Source: Thalassolituus sp006212115 (GTDB taxonomy: Bacteria > Pseudomonadota > Gammaproteobacteria > Pseudomonadales > Oceanobacteraceae). Taken from it: a stretch of DNA of 64,000 nt. Position numbers and translations under genes: made by a program. The stretch lies in NCBI RefSeq assembly GCF_040372045.1, contig NZ_BAABWH010000005.1. One strand, 5' to 3'. The notes under the pieces were generated by a model. It was not told the DNA's origin. It searched no databases and worked only from the letters and a program-made list of their open reading frames with translations. Shown here in pieces: positions 8,681 through 17,243 of the stretch (within the stretch, counting starts at the first letter, position 1; every line of letters begins with the position of its first letter).

Positions 8681-9469
8681 TCAGGCGTCCAGAATTTGTT
8701 TAATCTGATCAAGGTTGGCGCGTTCGCCACCCGTTAAGTTCAGGGTCACTTCGCCACCTGCATTCATGGTGACGCTGTCGACGCGAGAACTCATTTGCAT
8801 ATCAAGCTGTTCGCTTTCACCGGCAATGGTGCCGCTGAGTTTGAAAACGTACTGACCTGGTGGGTATACGTTTTCAATTGGATCGCCGTTGTCATCGAGT
8901 ACAACGTCACCGTTTTCGTCCCGGTAGTATTGATCCAGATTCATTTTGCTGCGGTCGATGTCCACGATGTCGCCATCAACCATAAGGTTGTAGCCGTCCC
9001 AACGAACCGACATTGCTCCGGCGTCTTTCGATCCAAGTGAAATCTGCTCCAGAGTCTGGCCGCTGGCGCTTTCGATCGTCAGAACCATATCTCCCGTCGC
9101 TGCCGGTACATCAGTAAAGCCACTCACCACACCACCGCTGGTCAGCAGGCCTGTTGTATTGCCTTCCACAATGACGCTCTGGCCGACCAGACTGGATGCC
9201 TGCAATGCCGCATTGGAGGTAAATTGCGTCGCAAGACTCTCGGCAGTGTCATTGAGGTTGTCGAGCCCCTCTACCGATGAGAACTGAGCAAGCTGTGCCA
9301 CGAACGCCTGGTTATCGGTTGGCTCAAGCGGGTTCTGGTTATTCAGCTGCGCAACCATCAGTTCCAGAAATGCATTTTTGCCAAGCTCGTTGTCTTTGTT
9401 CTCGGTCTGCGTGGGCGTGCGATACTGATCCAGTATGGCGGCGCTGTTGTTTACTTCATTTATTGCCAT
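8681..9469 (-). CDS. flgD: Flagellar hook cap protein FlgD
   Basis: 262 residues. The N-terminal FlgD signature is present at about residues 27-58 (LGKNAFLELMVAQLNNQNPLEPTDNQAFVAQLAQFSS), followed by the FlgD tudor/FnIII-like region and a C-terminal sheet domain. FlgD caps the growing hook so that FlgE subunits can assemble. A short acidic insertion (DENGDVVLDDNGDPIENVYPPG) near residue 190 extends the Ig-like domain and may match the oversized hook protein, though that link is speculation. Confidence 0.96.
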   Translation of the reverse strand: MAINEVNNSAAILDQYRTPTQTENKDNELGKNAFLELMVAQLNNQNPLEPTDNQAFVAQLAQFSSVEGLDNLNDTAESLATQFTSNAALQASSLVGQSVIVEGNTTGLLTSGGVVSGFTDVPAATGDMVLTIESASGQTLEQISLGSKDAGAMSVRWDGYNLMVDGDIVDIDRSKMNLDQYYRDENGDVVLDDNGDPIENVYPPGQYVFKLSGTIAGESEQLDMQMSSRVDSVTMNAGGEVTLNLTGGERANLDQIKQILDA

Positions 9470-9479
9470 ATCTGCCCCC

Positions 9480-9929
9480 TTACTGGCCCAGAGTGAGTGT
9501 GCGCTGCAGCATTTGCTTTGCAGTTTTCAGAACTTCAACGTTCATCTGATAGCTGCGCGATGAAGACATCATGTCGGTCATTTCTTCAATCACATTCACG
9601 TTGGGGTAATACACATAGCCGTCGTCGTTCGCCATTGGATGATCTGGTTGAAAGCGTGCCTGCAGCGGTGCGTCTTTCTCGATGATGCCGTCGATTTTCA
9701 CTCCGGCTCCCATTGCTGCGTCGGTGTCCATCAAGCCATTCATATCGCGGCTTTTCGCATTGAATTCTTTTTCCAGAACCGAGAACCATGGTTTGCGGGC
9801 ACGGTATGTCTCATCAACAGAACTGGAAGCACTCTCGGCGTTGGCGATGTTACTCGCAGTTGTATTGAGGCGGACTGACTGGGCGGTCATTCCGCTTCCG
9901 GCAATATTAAGTACGCTGGTCAATGACAT
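9480..9929 (-). CDS. flgC: Flagellar proximal rod protein FlgC
   Basis: 149 residues, typical length. N-terminal rod motif (LNIAGSGMTAQSVRLNTTASNIANAESASSS) and C-terminal helix (EEMTDMMSSSRSYQMNVEVLKTAKQMLQRTLTLGQ) are intact. FlgC joins FlgB and FlgF in the proximal rod. It lies 2 bp after flgB and 10 bp before flgD, so the genes are cotranscribed. Confidence 0.98.
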   Translation of the reverse strand: MSLTSVLNIAGSGMTAQSVRLNTTASNIANAESASSSVDETYRARKPWFSVLEKEFNAKSRDMNGLMDTDAAMGAGVKIDGIIEKDAPLQARFQPDHPMANDDGYVYYPNVNVIEEMTDMMSSSRSYQMNVEVLKTAKQMLQRTLTLGQ

Positions 9930-9931
9930 AA

Positions 9932-10333
9932 TTATTCTCCGCGAATGGCATTACGCATGCCTTTGAACTTGCCGTTCAGAAATTCGAAGCTGGCGCTGTA
10001 ATCCATGCTGTTGCGGGCAAACTGGGCTTGTTCGGTCTGGGCGTCGACCGTGTTTCCGTCAATGGATGGTTGCAGAGGGTTGCGGTATTTGAGGTCGGAG
10101 TCGGCTGCTCCGTTAGTACCACTCAGGTGTGCACCGTGAGTCGACGCCATATCGAACGACGTATCGTCGTGAGTCTCTGCTGCGAGAATGGCTTTAAAAT
10201 CAAAATCACGGGCTTTGAATCCCGGCGTATCTGAGTTCGCCAGGTTGTTTGCCAATACCTCAGCACGCTTTGCTCGCAACTGCATCGCAGTGTCGTGTAT
10301 ACCGAGTCCGTTAGTGAAGTTGATTGCGCCCAT
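9932..10333 (-). CDS. flgB: Flagellar proximal rod protein FlgB
   Basis: 133 residues. It begins with a short leader and then the rod motif (GIHDTAMQLRAKRAEVLANNLANSDTPGFKARDFDF), and ends with a helix typical of FlgB. It forms the base of the rod next to the export gate and MS ring. It is the first gene of the flgBCDE unit and lies 46 bp downstream of a sigma-54 promoter. Confidence 0.98.
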   Translation of the reverse strand: MGAINFTNGLGIHDTAMQLRAKRAEVLANNLANSDTPGFKARDFDFKAILAAETHDDTSFDMASTHGAHLSGTNGAADSDLKYRNPLQPSIDGNTVDAQTEQAQFARNSMDYSASFEFLNGKFKGMRNAIRGE

Positions 10334-10378
10334 TCTGTACCTGCCTGTTTGCCGTTAATGTTCAACACAGGAGATACA

Positions 10379-10393
10379 GCAAGAGGTGGGCCA
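10379..10393 (-). promoter_or_regulatory. Sigma-54 promoter of flgBCDE
   Basis: The minus strand reads TGGCCCACCTCTTGCT, with a perfect TTGC -12 element and GG to GC distance of 12 bp. The predicted transcript start is around 10367, 34 bp before the flgB ATG. Confidence 0.8.
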
Positions 10394-10494
10394 ACTTATT
10401 TTTTACTTTAAAATCAGACGGTTACAGATAACCAGAGGGATTAGAAAGGCGATAACGGCAAGGCTTTTCCCACAAGCGGCAAGTGGGCAGAGGG

Positions 10495-11331
10495 TTACTT
10501 TTTCCGGTACATAATCCCGGGATTGCAGCTGATCATCTCGAACTCATTGGCAAGTCCGCTCAATGCTTCTGACGCACCCAGAATCAAAAAGCCACCCGGC
10601 TTGAGTGCCGCATGCATCTTCTGCAGTATTTCCCGTTTGCGTTCGCTACTGAAGTAAATCAGCACGTTACGGCAAAATATGACATCAAAGTTACCGAGGC
10701 GGGTGTAACTGTCATTAAGATTAAAATTCCGAAAGTCGATACCGGCCCTGAGCTCTGGCCCGACACACCATTCGTCTTCACCAGTTTTCTCAAAGTATTT
10801 ATTCAATGCGATTTCGGGCATACCGCGGCGAATGGCCATCCACGGATATCGACCCTGTTTGGCTGCCTCAAGGGCAGTATCAGATAGATCGGTAGCCAGG
10901 ATAGAGACAGCAGGTAGCCTCTGGCCCGACTGTTGACGAAAGTCGAGCTCCGTCAATTTGATGGAATACGGCTCTTGTCCCGTGGAACAGGCAGATGACC
11001 AGATACGAATGGGCGAGCCTTGCTCGGCCAACGCGGGATAAATGTGCTTACTCAGTATCTCGAAGGGATGTCCGTCACGCAGCCAGAGTGTTTCATTGGT
11101 GGTCATGGCGTCCACGACAACACTCTGAAACTGCCGGTCACGCTCCATGCAGTACATGAGCTCTGTCAGGCTTGGCAGACCTTTGTCTCGCATGATTTTG
11201 CGTAAACGGCTGACAACAAGATATTCCTTGCCGTCACCGAGCAGAATTCCGGAAAGCGCCTCAAGGCGTTGCCGGAACTGCTCGTACTCTGTTCCAGAAA
11301 GTTGGGTATCTGTGTGTTCGCGCGTCATCAC
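10495..11331 (-). CDS. cheR: Chemotaxis methyltransferase CheR
   Basis: 278 residues. An N-terminal helical domain (1-85) is followed by the SAM-dependent methyltransferase domain with the CheR motif IWSSACSTGQEPYS and the FDVIFCRNVLIYFSSERKREIL block. CheR methylates glutamates of chemoreceptors to set adaptation. It begins 2 bp after cheV, which makes a cheV-cheR unit just upstream of flgB, an arrangement common in Pseudomonas and Vibrio flagellar clusters. Confidence 0.97.
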   Translation of the reverse strand: MMTREHTDTQLSGTEYEQFRQRLEALSGILLGDGKEYLVVSRLRKIMRDKGLPSLTELMYCMERDRQFQSVVVDAMTTNETLWLRDGHPFEILSKHIYPALAEQGSPIRIWSSACSTGQEPYSIKLTELDFRQQSGQRLPAVSILATDLSDTALEAAKQGRYPWMAIRRGMPEIALNKYFEKTGEDEWCVGPELRAGIDFRNFNLNDSYTRLGNFDVIFCRNVLIYFSSERKREILQKMHAALKPGGFLILGASEALSGLANEFEMISCNPGIMYRKK

Positions 11332-11333
11332 GT

Positions 11334-12257
11334 TCAGCCGTTGTTTATCCGACTCACCACGTTATCGGCCAGCACATCGGGATCAAACTTGGCGATAAAA
11401 TCATTCGCGCCAACTTTTTCAACCATGGCCTGGTTAAAGACACCGCTCAGTGACGAGTGCAACACTACGTACAGACCCTGCATCGCATCGTTGGCCCGGA
11501 TATGGGTCGTGAGTGTGTAGCCATCCATTTCAGGCATTTCGATGTCGGATACAAGCATCATATATCTGTCCTGCGGACGCTCTCCTTCATCAACAATACC
11601 TTTCAGGTGCTCCCACGCCTGCTTACCGTCTTCCAATGCGATCACTTCTACGCCAATTTTCTCAAGACAACGCGAGATTTGCTTGCGAGCAATTTTAGAG
11701 TCGTCAACGATCAGGACCTTCTTGGTACTGGCCTCTGTGCGGACCTCATCATTAACGATGCCCTCGCTGATGTCTTCTTTCACCGGCGACACTTCAGCCA
11801 GAATCTTTTCAACGTCAATGATCTCAACGATGTGATTCTCGACCTCAGTAACAGCCGTGAGGTAGTGCTCGCGCCCGGTACCCTTGGGTGGCGGATGAAT
11901 GTGTTCCCAGTTCATGTTGATGATCTTGTCGACCGACGCAACCAGGAAACCCTGGGTCGCACCGTTGTACTCAGTGATAATCACAAATGCGCCGTTTACT
12001 TCTTCCAGTGGCGGCCCACCCGTTGCAAGACTCATATCAAGAATCGGTGTTGTACCCGAACGAATGTGAACAACGCCTCGCACCACCCGGTTGCTACCCG
12101 GTAATGAGGTAAGCCGTGGACACTGTATGATCTCTTTAACTTTGAATACATTAATCCCGTACAACTGCTTTCCGCGAACGCGAAACAGCAGAAGCTCCAA
12201 CCGGTTTTCACCGACAAGCTTGGTACGCTGATTGACCGACTCAAGAACACCAGCCAT
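11334..12257 (-). CDS. cheV: Chemotaxis coupling/response-regulator protein CheV
   Basis: 307 residues from the ATG at 12257, chosen because GAGAGG precedes it at good distance and the protein then begins MAGVLESVNQRTKLVGENRLELLLF as in the family; a longer frame reaches 12302. An N-terminal CheW-like domain (about 1-160) is followed by a receiver domain with the acidic pair in VDDSK and the phosphoacceptor Asp in LVSDIEMPEMDG. CheV couples receptors to CheA and dampens signalling when phosphorylated. It diverges from flgA. Confidence 0.97.
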   Translation of the reverse strand: MAGVLESVNQRTKLVGENRLELLLFRVRGKQLYGINVFKVKEIIQCPRLTSLPGSNRVVRGVVHIRSGTTPILDMSLATGGPPLEEVNGAFVIITEYNGATQGFLVASVDKIINMNWEHIHPPPKGTGREHYLTAVTEVENHIVEIIDVEKILAEVSPVKEDISEGIVNDEVRTEASTKKVLIVDDSKIARKQISRCLEKIGVEVIALEDGKQAWEHLKGIVDEGERPQDRYMMLVSDIEMPEMDGYTLTTHIRANDAMQGLYVVLHSSLSGVFNQAMVEKVGANDFIAKFDPDVLADNVVSRINNG

Positions 12258-12282
12258 GTGTGCCTCTCTTTTTGACCTGTTC

Positions 12283-12298
12283 CGGCATGACCTTTGCT
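12283..12298 (+). promoter_or_regulatory. Sigma-54 promoter of flgA
   Basis: CGGCATGACCTTTGCT gives GG and GC at 12 bp spacing with a perfect TTGC. The expected transcript start, near 12310, lies between the two candidate flgA start codons and therefore favours the ATG at 12333. Confidence 0.7.
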
Positions 12299-12332
12299 CC
12301 AATTGGGTATGGAACCAATAAACGCCAGAATC

Positions 12333-13055
12333 ATGACATCATTTTCGTTAGCTTCCTTGAGCATAGTAGAGAACCTGAGAAGCGCAGGCCTTTTCTTGAG
12401 CTTTTTCGTATCTGTCTGTTCTACGGCGAGCCACGCCGGGAGTTCGCTGACGCACATCACCTCTGAACTTGAGAATCAGTGGGCGTCGTTGGGAGGCGAC
12501 ATCGGCGTGTCTGAGTTCCACTATCCAACCCTGAAAAGCGGCTACACACTACCTGACTGCACCACCCCACTGCAGGTGGATGTGATTCGTCATCTTCAGC
12601 CCGGCCGCAATGGGATTGAAATCACCTGCAACGCGCCGTTCTGGCGTCAATCATTGGCTGTCGAGTTGAAGATATTCGCCGATGTGGTCACCACGAATAC
12701 AGATATAAGACGCGATACCGTTATTGATGGTGGGCAACTTCGGATAAGTCGAATGGAAACCTCCAGCCTGCACAATGGCTATTTCAGTGATATCGACACC
12801 GTCAGTGGCATGCTGAGCAAACGAACCTTACGTCAGGGAACACCTGTCACACCCGACATGGTCGACTTACCTGACCTCGTTCAACGCGGGCAATTACTGA
12901 AAGTCCGACTTGTTCGACCCGGCATTCAGTTGGAAATTCAGGGCGAAGCGCTGTCACGCGGACACCTTGGAGAACAGATCCGGGTGCGCAATACGCAGTC
13001 TGGCTCTACCTTGTTTGCCAAGGTGATCGGTGAGGGCTTAGTACAAGTCCAATAA
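12333..13055 (+). CDS. flgA: Flagellar P-ring assembly chaperone FlgA
   Basis: 240 residues from the ATG at 12333; the frame is open from 12294, but the sigma-54 promoter at 12283-12298 would start the mRNA near 12310. A signal peptide (roughly residues 15-34, ending ASHAG) is followed by an N-terminal FlgA domain and the C-terminal SAF domain (MLSKRTLRQGTPVTPDMVDLPDLVQRGQLLKVRLV, then a final beta-rich ending GEGLVQVQ). FlgA helps FlgI polymerise into the P ring in the periplasm. It is followed at 65 bp by flgM. Confidence 0.93.
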   Translation: MTSFSLASLSIVENLRSAGLFLSFFVSVCSTASHAGSSLTHITSELENQWASLGGDIGVSEFHYPTLKSGYTLPDCTTPLQVDVIRHLQPGRNGIEITCNAPFWRQSLAVELKIFADVVTTNTDIRRDTVIDGGQLRISRMETSSLHNGYFSDIDTVSGMLSKRTLRQGTPVTPDMVDLPDLVQRGQLLKVRLVRPGIQLEIQGEALSRGHLGEQIRVRNTQSGSTLFAKVIGEGLVQVQ

Positions 13056-13071
13056 TTTTTCCAAAAAATCC

Positions 13072-13098
13072 TAAAGTAATGAAATCTGCTGCCGTTAA
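13072..13098 (+). promoter_or_regulatory. Sigma-28 (FliA) promoter of flgMN
   Basis: TAAAGTAA, exactly 11 bp, then GCCGTTAA: one mismatch in the -10 element from the enterobacterial FliA consensus (TAAA, N15, GCCGATAA). It lies 22 bp before the flgM start at 13121. Control of the anti-sigma gene by sigma-28 gives the usual feedback loop. Confidence 0.85.
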
Positions 13099-13120
13099 CT
13101 ACAATGAAGAGGTATATCCA

Positions 13121-13453
13121 ATGAAGCTCGGAGACATGATGATGAACATCAGCAAATTCACTAACGGCAACAGCGTTGACCAGACGCGAAGTCGAGCGGA
13201 ACCGACTAAGGCTCCCGAATCCAACAATGCTGAAGGAAAAGCACGTGATGCAGCGCCACTTACCGACCAGGTTAAGCTGAGCGCCAGCAGTAAGAGCATT
13301 CAGCAAATTGAAGCTGAGATCAAAGAGATGAAGGACGTCGATGATGCGACCGTTGAGCGTATTCGCAGCGCCATAGATAACGGTGAATACAAGATAGATT
13401 ACGACAGACTGGCAGGAAAAATGCTTGATTTTGAGGACCGCTTTAACTTCTGA
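13121..13453 (+). CDS. flgM: Anti-sigma-28 factor FlgM
   Basis: 110 residues from the ATG at 13121, which follows GAAGAGG; an upstream in-frame codon at 13079 falls inside the sigma-28 promoter and is excluded. The N-terminal half is polar and probably disordered, and the C-terminal half carries the FlgM sigma-binding region (VKLSASSKSIQQIEAEIK, then VERIRSAIDNGEYKIDYDRLAGKML). FlgM holds FliA inactive until it is exported through the completed hook. It is followed 11 bp later by flgN. Confidence 0.95.
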   Translation: MKLGDMMMNISKFTNGNSVDQTRSRAEPTKAPESNNAEGKARDAAPLTDQVKLSASSKSIQQIEAEIKEMKDVDDATVERIRSAIDNGEYKIDYDRLAGKMLDFEDRFNF

Positions 13454-13464
13454 GGCCCTCAGGT

Positions 13465-13935
13465 ATGTCATTGGATACCGACTACTTCGCTCAGCTGATG
13501 TCATCCGAGCTTGATGTCAGCAAGCAACTCTTCACCCTCCTGCAGCAGGAACTCGACGCCGTGCAGCACCAGCGTACGGCTGACCTGGATACACTCAACC
13601 CAGCCAAGGCCCAGCAAGTCGCTGATCTTAAGCAACAGGCAGGTATCCGACTCAAGTGGATGCAATCACACGAGCTACCACTGACCCCAGAGTGCCTGTG
13701 CCACCCCGATCTACAACAGAACACCTCTGTCCTCGAGCTGTGGCAGCAACTTGCCGCCCAGTATGACCTCAACCGGCAAATCTCAGAACGTCTGAGCGAG
13801 ATGGTGATCGCCCTGCGCTTCCGTGCAGAGCAGAAGCTCCGTATCTTGCATGCCCGTCAGAATGATCCACACTTATATAATGAAAATGGAAAAACTGCCG
13901 GAGCTAATCCGGGATTTAAAAGTATTGAAGCGTAG
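13465..13935 (+). CDS. flgN: Flagellar export chaperone FlgN
   Basis: 156 residues, mainly helical (LFTLLQQELDAVQHQRTADLDTLNPAKAQQVADLKQQAG region), with the length and layout of FlgN, the chaperone for hook-filament junction proteins FlgK and FlgL. Its clients are not encoded in this window. It follows flgM closely, as in most gammaproteobacteria. Confidence 0.9.
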   Translation: MSLDTDYFAQLMSSELDVSKQLFTLLQQELDAVQHQRTADLDTLNPAKAQQVADLKQQAGIRLKWMQSHELPLTPECLCHPDLQQNTSVLELWQQLAAQYDLNRQISERLSEMVIALRFRAEQKLRILHARQNDPHLYNENGKTAGANPGFKSIEA

Positions 13936-13948
13936 CGGACCGTCAGAT

Positions 13949-14698
13949 ATGCCAGAGGCCAGCACCAACCAACAATTCCTGCTGAGTACCCCCGAAGACG
14001 TCTACGGGGCGTTGAGAAAGGTTGTACTCCTCGAAACACCGGTCACGCTCCGTATCGACGGCGAAGAAACTGAGTTCAAATCTGCGATTACGGAAACCAG
14101 TTTTAAGTCGCGCAGTTTCTTTATGGATCGGGTTATTCCGGTACAGGGCAACGATTTAATTCGCAGTGGAAAGCGCTTCTCCGTTGAATGTGACACTCAA
14201 GGTGTACGCATTGAATTTCGCATGACGGGCAGATTGCGATATCAGCCAGAGCAGGAACAGTACCGGGCAGAATTCCCGGATGAAGTCCTCTATCTGCAGC
14301 GACGTACGGCGTACCGCGTTATGGTTCCACCGGCGCATCAGATTCTGGTGACGCTGCGTTTTCATGACGACGAGGATGATGAGGGTATGACTGGACGCTT
14401 GTTGGATCTGTCATCCAGCGGCTTCAAAGCCCAGTTTAAGGGCGACATCACAGAGATGCTGCACAACCACAAAGACATCCCCATGGCGCGCGTTCGCTTC
14501 AACCGGGAAAACTCAATGGACTGTAGTCTTGAGGCTCGCCACATTCAGCTGAATGACAACGGCCAGACGCAGTGCGGCTTTTCTTTTACCACCATATCCC
14601 CGCAAGGCCAGCGCTTTATTGACCGTCTGATTACCGAGTTTCAGTGGGAAGAACGCCGCCTGAAAGAACAACAGAAAAACGAACTGGATAACATCTGA
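13949..14698 (+). CDS. ycgR: Flagellar brake protein YcgR (PilZ domain, c-di-GMP binding)
   Basis: 249 residues from the ATG at 13949, 13 bp after flgN; the frame is open back to 13823 and starts at 13880 or 13886 would overlap flgN. An N-terminal YcgR domain is followed by a PilZ domain with both ligand motifs, RTAYR (RxxxR) and DLSSSG (D/NxSxxG). YcgR-type proteins bind the flagellar motor and slow it when c-di-GMP is high. Its place directly after flgMN suggests cotranscription from the sigma-28 promoter. Confidence 0.92.
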   Translation: MPEASTNQQFLLSTPEDVYGALRKVVLLETPVTLRIDGEETEFKSAITETSFKSRSFFMDRVIPVQGNDLIRSGKRFSVECDTQGVRIEFRMTGRLRYQPEQEQYRAEFPDEVLYLQRRTAYRVMVPPAHQILVTLRFHDDEDDEGMTGRLLDLSSSGFKAQFKGDITEMLHNHKDIPMARVRFNRENSMDCSLEARHIQLNDNGQTQCGFSFTTISPQGQRFIDRLITEFQWEERRLKEQQKNELDNI

Positions 14699-14757
14699 TC
14701 AGGAATCACGTCCGGGGCTGACATTCATGACAGCAGCCGTTAGAATCCGTGTCCTTC

Positions 14758-14833
14758 CTCCCTATAGCTCAACAGGATAGAGCTTCCGCCTCCTAAGCGG
14801 ACGATTGGGGTTCGAGTCCCTATGGGGAGGCCA
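14758..14833 (+). tRNA. tRNA-Arg (anticodon CCU)
   Basis: A 76-nt cloverleaf with encoded CCA. The acceptor stem pairs CTCCCTA with TGGGGAG (one G-U pair), the D stem is GCTC/GAGC, the anticodon loop is CTCCTAA in a CCGC/GCGG stem with anticodon CCT, and the T loop is TTCGAGT. It reads AGG codons. The 3' end doubles as the attachment site of the island that follows, which restores an intact tRNA. Confidence 0.95.
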
Positions 14834-14835
14834 TT
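14819..14835. other. attL, 3' end of tRNA-Arg
   Basis: CCTATGGGGAGGCCATT at 14819-14835 is repeated exactly at 20133-20149. It spans the tRNA 3' acceptor arm, the normal core site for tyrosine integrases of this type. Confidence 0.9.
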
Positions 14836-14941
14836 ACTTCTTTCAAGACCACCCAGAAACGTCCAAGAAAAATCCACAAGCCGCATAAATACTGCCCCCT
14901 CTCTTTCCCTTTGTCCATTATCGTCCATAGACAACCGAACC

Positions 14942-14967
14942 CTATTGGGGGTATTTTCGGGGGTATA
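14942..14967. repeat. Left arm-type integrase repeat
   Basis: A 26-bp motif with two GGGGGTAT half-repeats spaced 6 bp apart (CTATTGGGGGTATTTT then CGGGGGTATA). It matches the right-end copy at 20047-20072 in 24 of 26 positions and the same orientation. An inverted half copy, ATACCCCCAT, follows at 14988-14997. Such repeats are where DUF4102/P4-type integrases bind their N-terminal domain. Confidence 0.75.
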
Positions 14968-15061
14968 TCGGTTCGGGTAGTACGTCATACCCCCATCAAA
15001 CAACGCTGAAAGACCAAAAAGACGAGAAAAAGACGGACAACTGACGGTAGGAGGGCTCGGG

Positions 15062-16228
15062 GTGGCATTGACCGACATCGTGGTGAGAGACGCAAAGCCA
15101 AAGGACAAGGCTTATAAACTGTCTGACGCTGGTGGCCTGTATCTATGGGTGGCACCTACCGGCCTGAAGTCATGGCGCATGAAATACCGCTTTCAGAAGC
15201 GGGAGAAGGTGCTGACGATAGGCAAGTACTCTGACATTGGCCTAAAAGCCGCCAGACGCCTTAGAGATCAGGCTAAAGACCTGTTAGCGGATGGTATAGA
15301 CCCTAGCAGCCACAAGAGGGCTCAGAAGCTTACAGAGGATGACAGCGCCGCCCGCTTTGCTGAAGTCGCGAAACATTGGCACGACAGAAATACCCCAAAA
15401 TGGTCGCCGCGTTACACCCTCAAAGTCTGGCAGACAGTCGAAAAGCGTTTACTTCCCGCATTGGGTAACAAACCTATAAGCGACATTACCAGCGCTGATA
15501 CGTTGGCGGTACTTCGAGAAATGGAAAACCAAGGCATTGGCGAAACCACCCGCAAGGTGAAGAACTACCTTTCAGCCATCTTTGCCTATGCCATCGCTGA
15601 AGGTCGTTTAGAGAATAACCCGGTGACAGGTATCACCCCTGCCCTTAAAGCCGTGCCACCAGCCACCCACCAGCGCAGCTTGCCCTTTCACATGATGAGC
15701 GACTTTATCAGCGCCATAGACAACGATGGTGGCCACCCGGTCGTGAAGCTAGGCCTGAAACTCCTGCTTCTGACCATGACCCGCACAGGTGAAGTGCGCT
15801 TTGCCACATGGGATGAAATCGACTTTGAAAAGCGCCAGTGGCTGATACCCGCTAAACGCATGAAGATGCGGACAGACCACCTGATACCGCTTAGCGACCA
15901 AGCTATAGACATACTGACCCAGCTCAAAGCTCTGACAGGTCATACCCGCTTCGTAGTCAGAAGCCCCAACACTATCGACAAACCACTGTCTGAAAACGCT
16001 TTTCTGGTACTAATCAAACGGATAGGCTTTAGAGAGTACACTACCGCCCACGGACTGAGAGCAACGGCCTCTACCGTCCTGAACGAAAACGGATTCAGGC
16101 CAGAAGTGATAGAGAAGCAGCTAGCGCATGAAGAACGTAATCAGGTCAGGAAGGCCTATAACCGGGCGGACTATCTGGAAGAGCGCCGGGAAATGTTGCA
16201 GTGGTGGAGCGAGAGACTAGGACTATAG
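15062..16228 (+). CDS. Tyrosine integrase, DUF4102/P4 family
   Basis: 388 residues from a GTG start giving MALTDIVVRDAKPKDKAYKL, the DUF4102 arm-binding domain start (residues 1-85). The core-binding SAM-like domain spans about 95-185. The catalytic set is visible: Arg241 (TMTRTGE), Lys268 (RMKMR), His330/Arg333 (HGLR), His356 (LAHEE) and nucleophile Tyr366 (AYNRADY). It should catalyse integration and, with AlpA-controlled excision, loss of the island at tRNA-Arg. It begins 228 bp after the tRNA. Confidence 0.95.
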   Translation: MALTDIVVRDAKPKDKAYKLSDAGGLYLWVAPTGLKSWRMKYRFQKREKVLTIGKYSDIGLKAARRLRDQAKDLLADGIDPSSHKRAQKLTEDDSAARFAEVAKHWHDRNTPKWSPRYTLKVWQTVEKRLLPALGNKPISDITSADTLAVLREMENQGIGETTRKVKNYLSAIFAYAIAEGRLENNPVTGITPALKAVPPATHQRSLPFHMMSDFISAIDNDGGHPVVKLGLKLLLLTMTRTGEVRFATWDEIDFEKRQWLIPAKRMKMRTDHLIPLSDQAIDILTQLKALTGHTRFVVRSPNTIDKPLSENAFLVLIKRIGFREYTTAHGLRATASTVLNENGFRPEVIEKQLAHEERNQVRKAYNRADYLEERREMLQWWSERLGL

Positions 16229-16231
16229 AAG

Positions 16232-17149
16232 ATGGGCATAGATGAATCAGAACTCGCTCAAATAAAAGAAATTGCCGAAGCTGTTACAGATATGATCTTG
16301 GCTGGCCCTGTTTTAAATCCACTCCCCATCCCCCACGAAATCGTTAGTAGCTACAACCACATGCTGCAATCAGTTTCTCACCAGCTTGACACAGAGAACC
16401 TTGAACTAACATACCGAAAGCTTATAGACCTTGATTTAAGTCTTCGAGCGGGTAAGCGTCATCTACTGAGAACTGGCAAGACGCCTGAGACCCTATACTT
16501 TTATCCACCTATACAGCTTCTTTGGCTAGCCGATAGCGACACTCCCGATATAGAAGGACTAGGCAGCCTTAATAGCAACCGATACGAAGTAATGGCCCTC
16601 TTTTTACTGACAGAGTTTTATAGCAACGTCATACGGCCTATATCTGAAGGTTCAGACATAACTGCCACTGATCTCATTGTTTATCAAAGCAAGCTTACTC
16701 AGGCAGCGGAGTGTCTTGTTTATTCTTGCCGATGGTTAATTGAAACAGACGAAGCCCTACTAAAAAGGAATGAAGGGAAAAGCAGAGTAGAACTAGAGCT
16801 CGAAGTAGCTGCTTCGGAATATGGACGTAAACTAGGAGGACACAACAGCAGACGCGTTTCAGACTCTATGGTAGATCTGATTGCCCGTGCGGCGAGGGAA
16901 ATCCTATCTCTTGACGAAGACAACGAACTGAGAATGAAACCATTTGCACAATTAGTAAAGCAATATGTCATAGATCGCTGCGGGATCATTGGGGAGGAAG
17001 TTACGGAGGATAGTCGCAGCAAAGAATGGTACGAACAGATTCTGAAGAAAAAGTTCAGTCTACCGAAATACCTTAGCCAAAAAGGAAAGCCTAACAAGGG
17101 CATACTAGAAAAAGTAACAGCCAGAATCGAATACGAACTAAATATATAA
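16232..17149 (+). CDS. Unknown protein of the island, 305 residues
   Basis: The ATG lies 3 bp after the integrase stop, so the two are probably cotranscribed. The protein is soluble, charged and largely helical, with no signal peptide, membrane segment or motif I recognise. A central charged helix (residues about 180-205, KRNEGKSRVELELEVAASEYGRKL region) is followed by a segment with SRRVSDSMVDLIARAAREI and a basic C terminus. Codon use is more AT-rich than the flagellar genes. It could be cargo or a partner of the integrase; I cannot choose. Confidence 0.75.
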   Translation: MGIDESELAQIKEIAEAVTDMILAGPVLNPLPIPHEIVSSYNHMLQSVSHQLDTENLELTYRKLIDLDLSLRAGKRHLLRTGKTPETLYFYPPIQLLWLADSDTPDIEGLGSLNSNRYEVMALFLLTEFYSNVIRPISEGSDITATDLIVYQSKLTQAAECLVYSCRWLIETDEALLKRNEGKSRVELELEVAASEYGRKLGGHNSRRVSDSMVDLIARAAREILSLDEDNELRMKPFAQLVKQYVIDRCGIIGEEVTEDSRSKEWYEQILKKKFSLPKYLSQKGKPNKGILEKVTARIEYELNI

Positions 17150-17206
17150 ATACCCCATACGCTAGCGTAGATAATTATTAGCACTCGATATTCGCCTTAC
17201 TGTTTC

Positions 17207-17235
17207 TCCTGTAGTCACCAGCAACGCCTACAGGA
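17207..17235 (+). promoter_or_regulatory. Hairpin covering the alpA ribosome-binding site
   Basis: TCCTGTAG at 17207-17214 is the exact complement of CTACAGGA at 17228-17235, with a 13-nt loop. The right arm contains most of the AGGAGG Shine-Dalgarno sequence (17232-17237) of the ATG at 17244. Pairing would block translation, so this is a plausible translational switch; the pairing is seen, the regulation is inferred. Confidence 0.55.
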
Positions 17236-17243
17236 GGCAATAG

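Noticed and set aside
11457..12104. 215-residue frame opposite cheV
   Set aside because: Antisense shadow of a well-conserved CheV with no family sequence.
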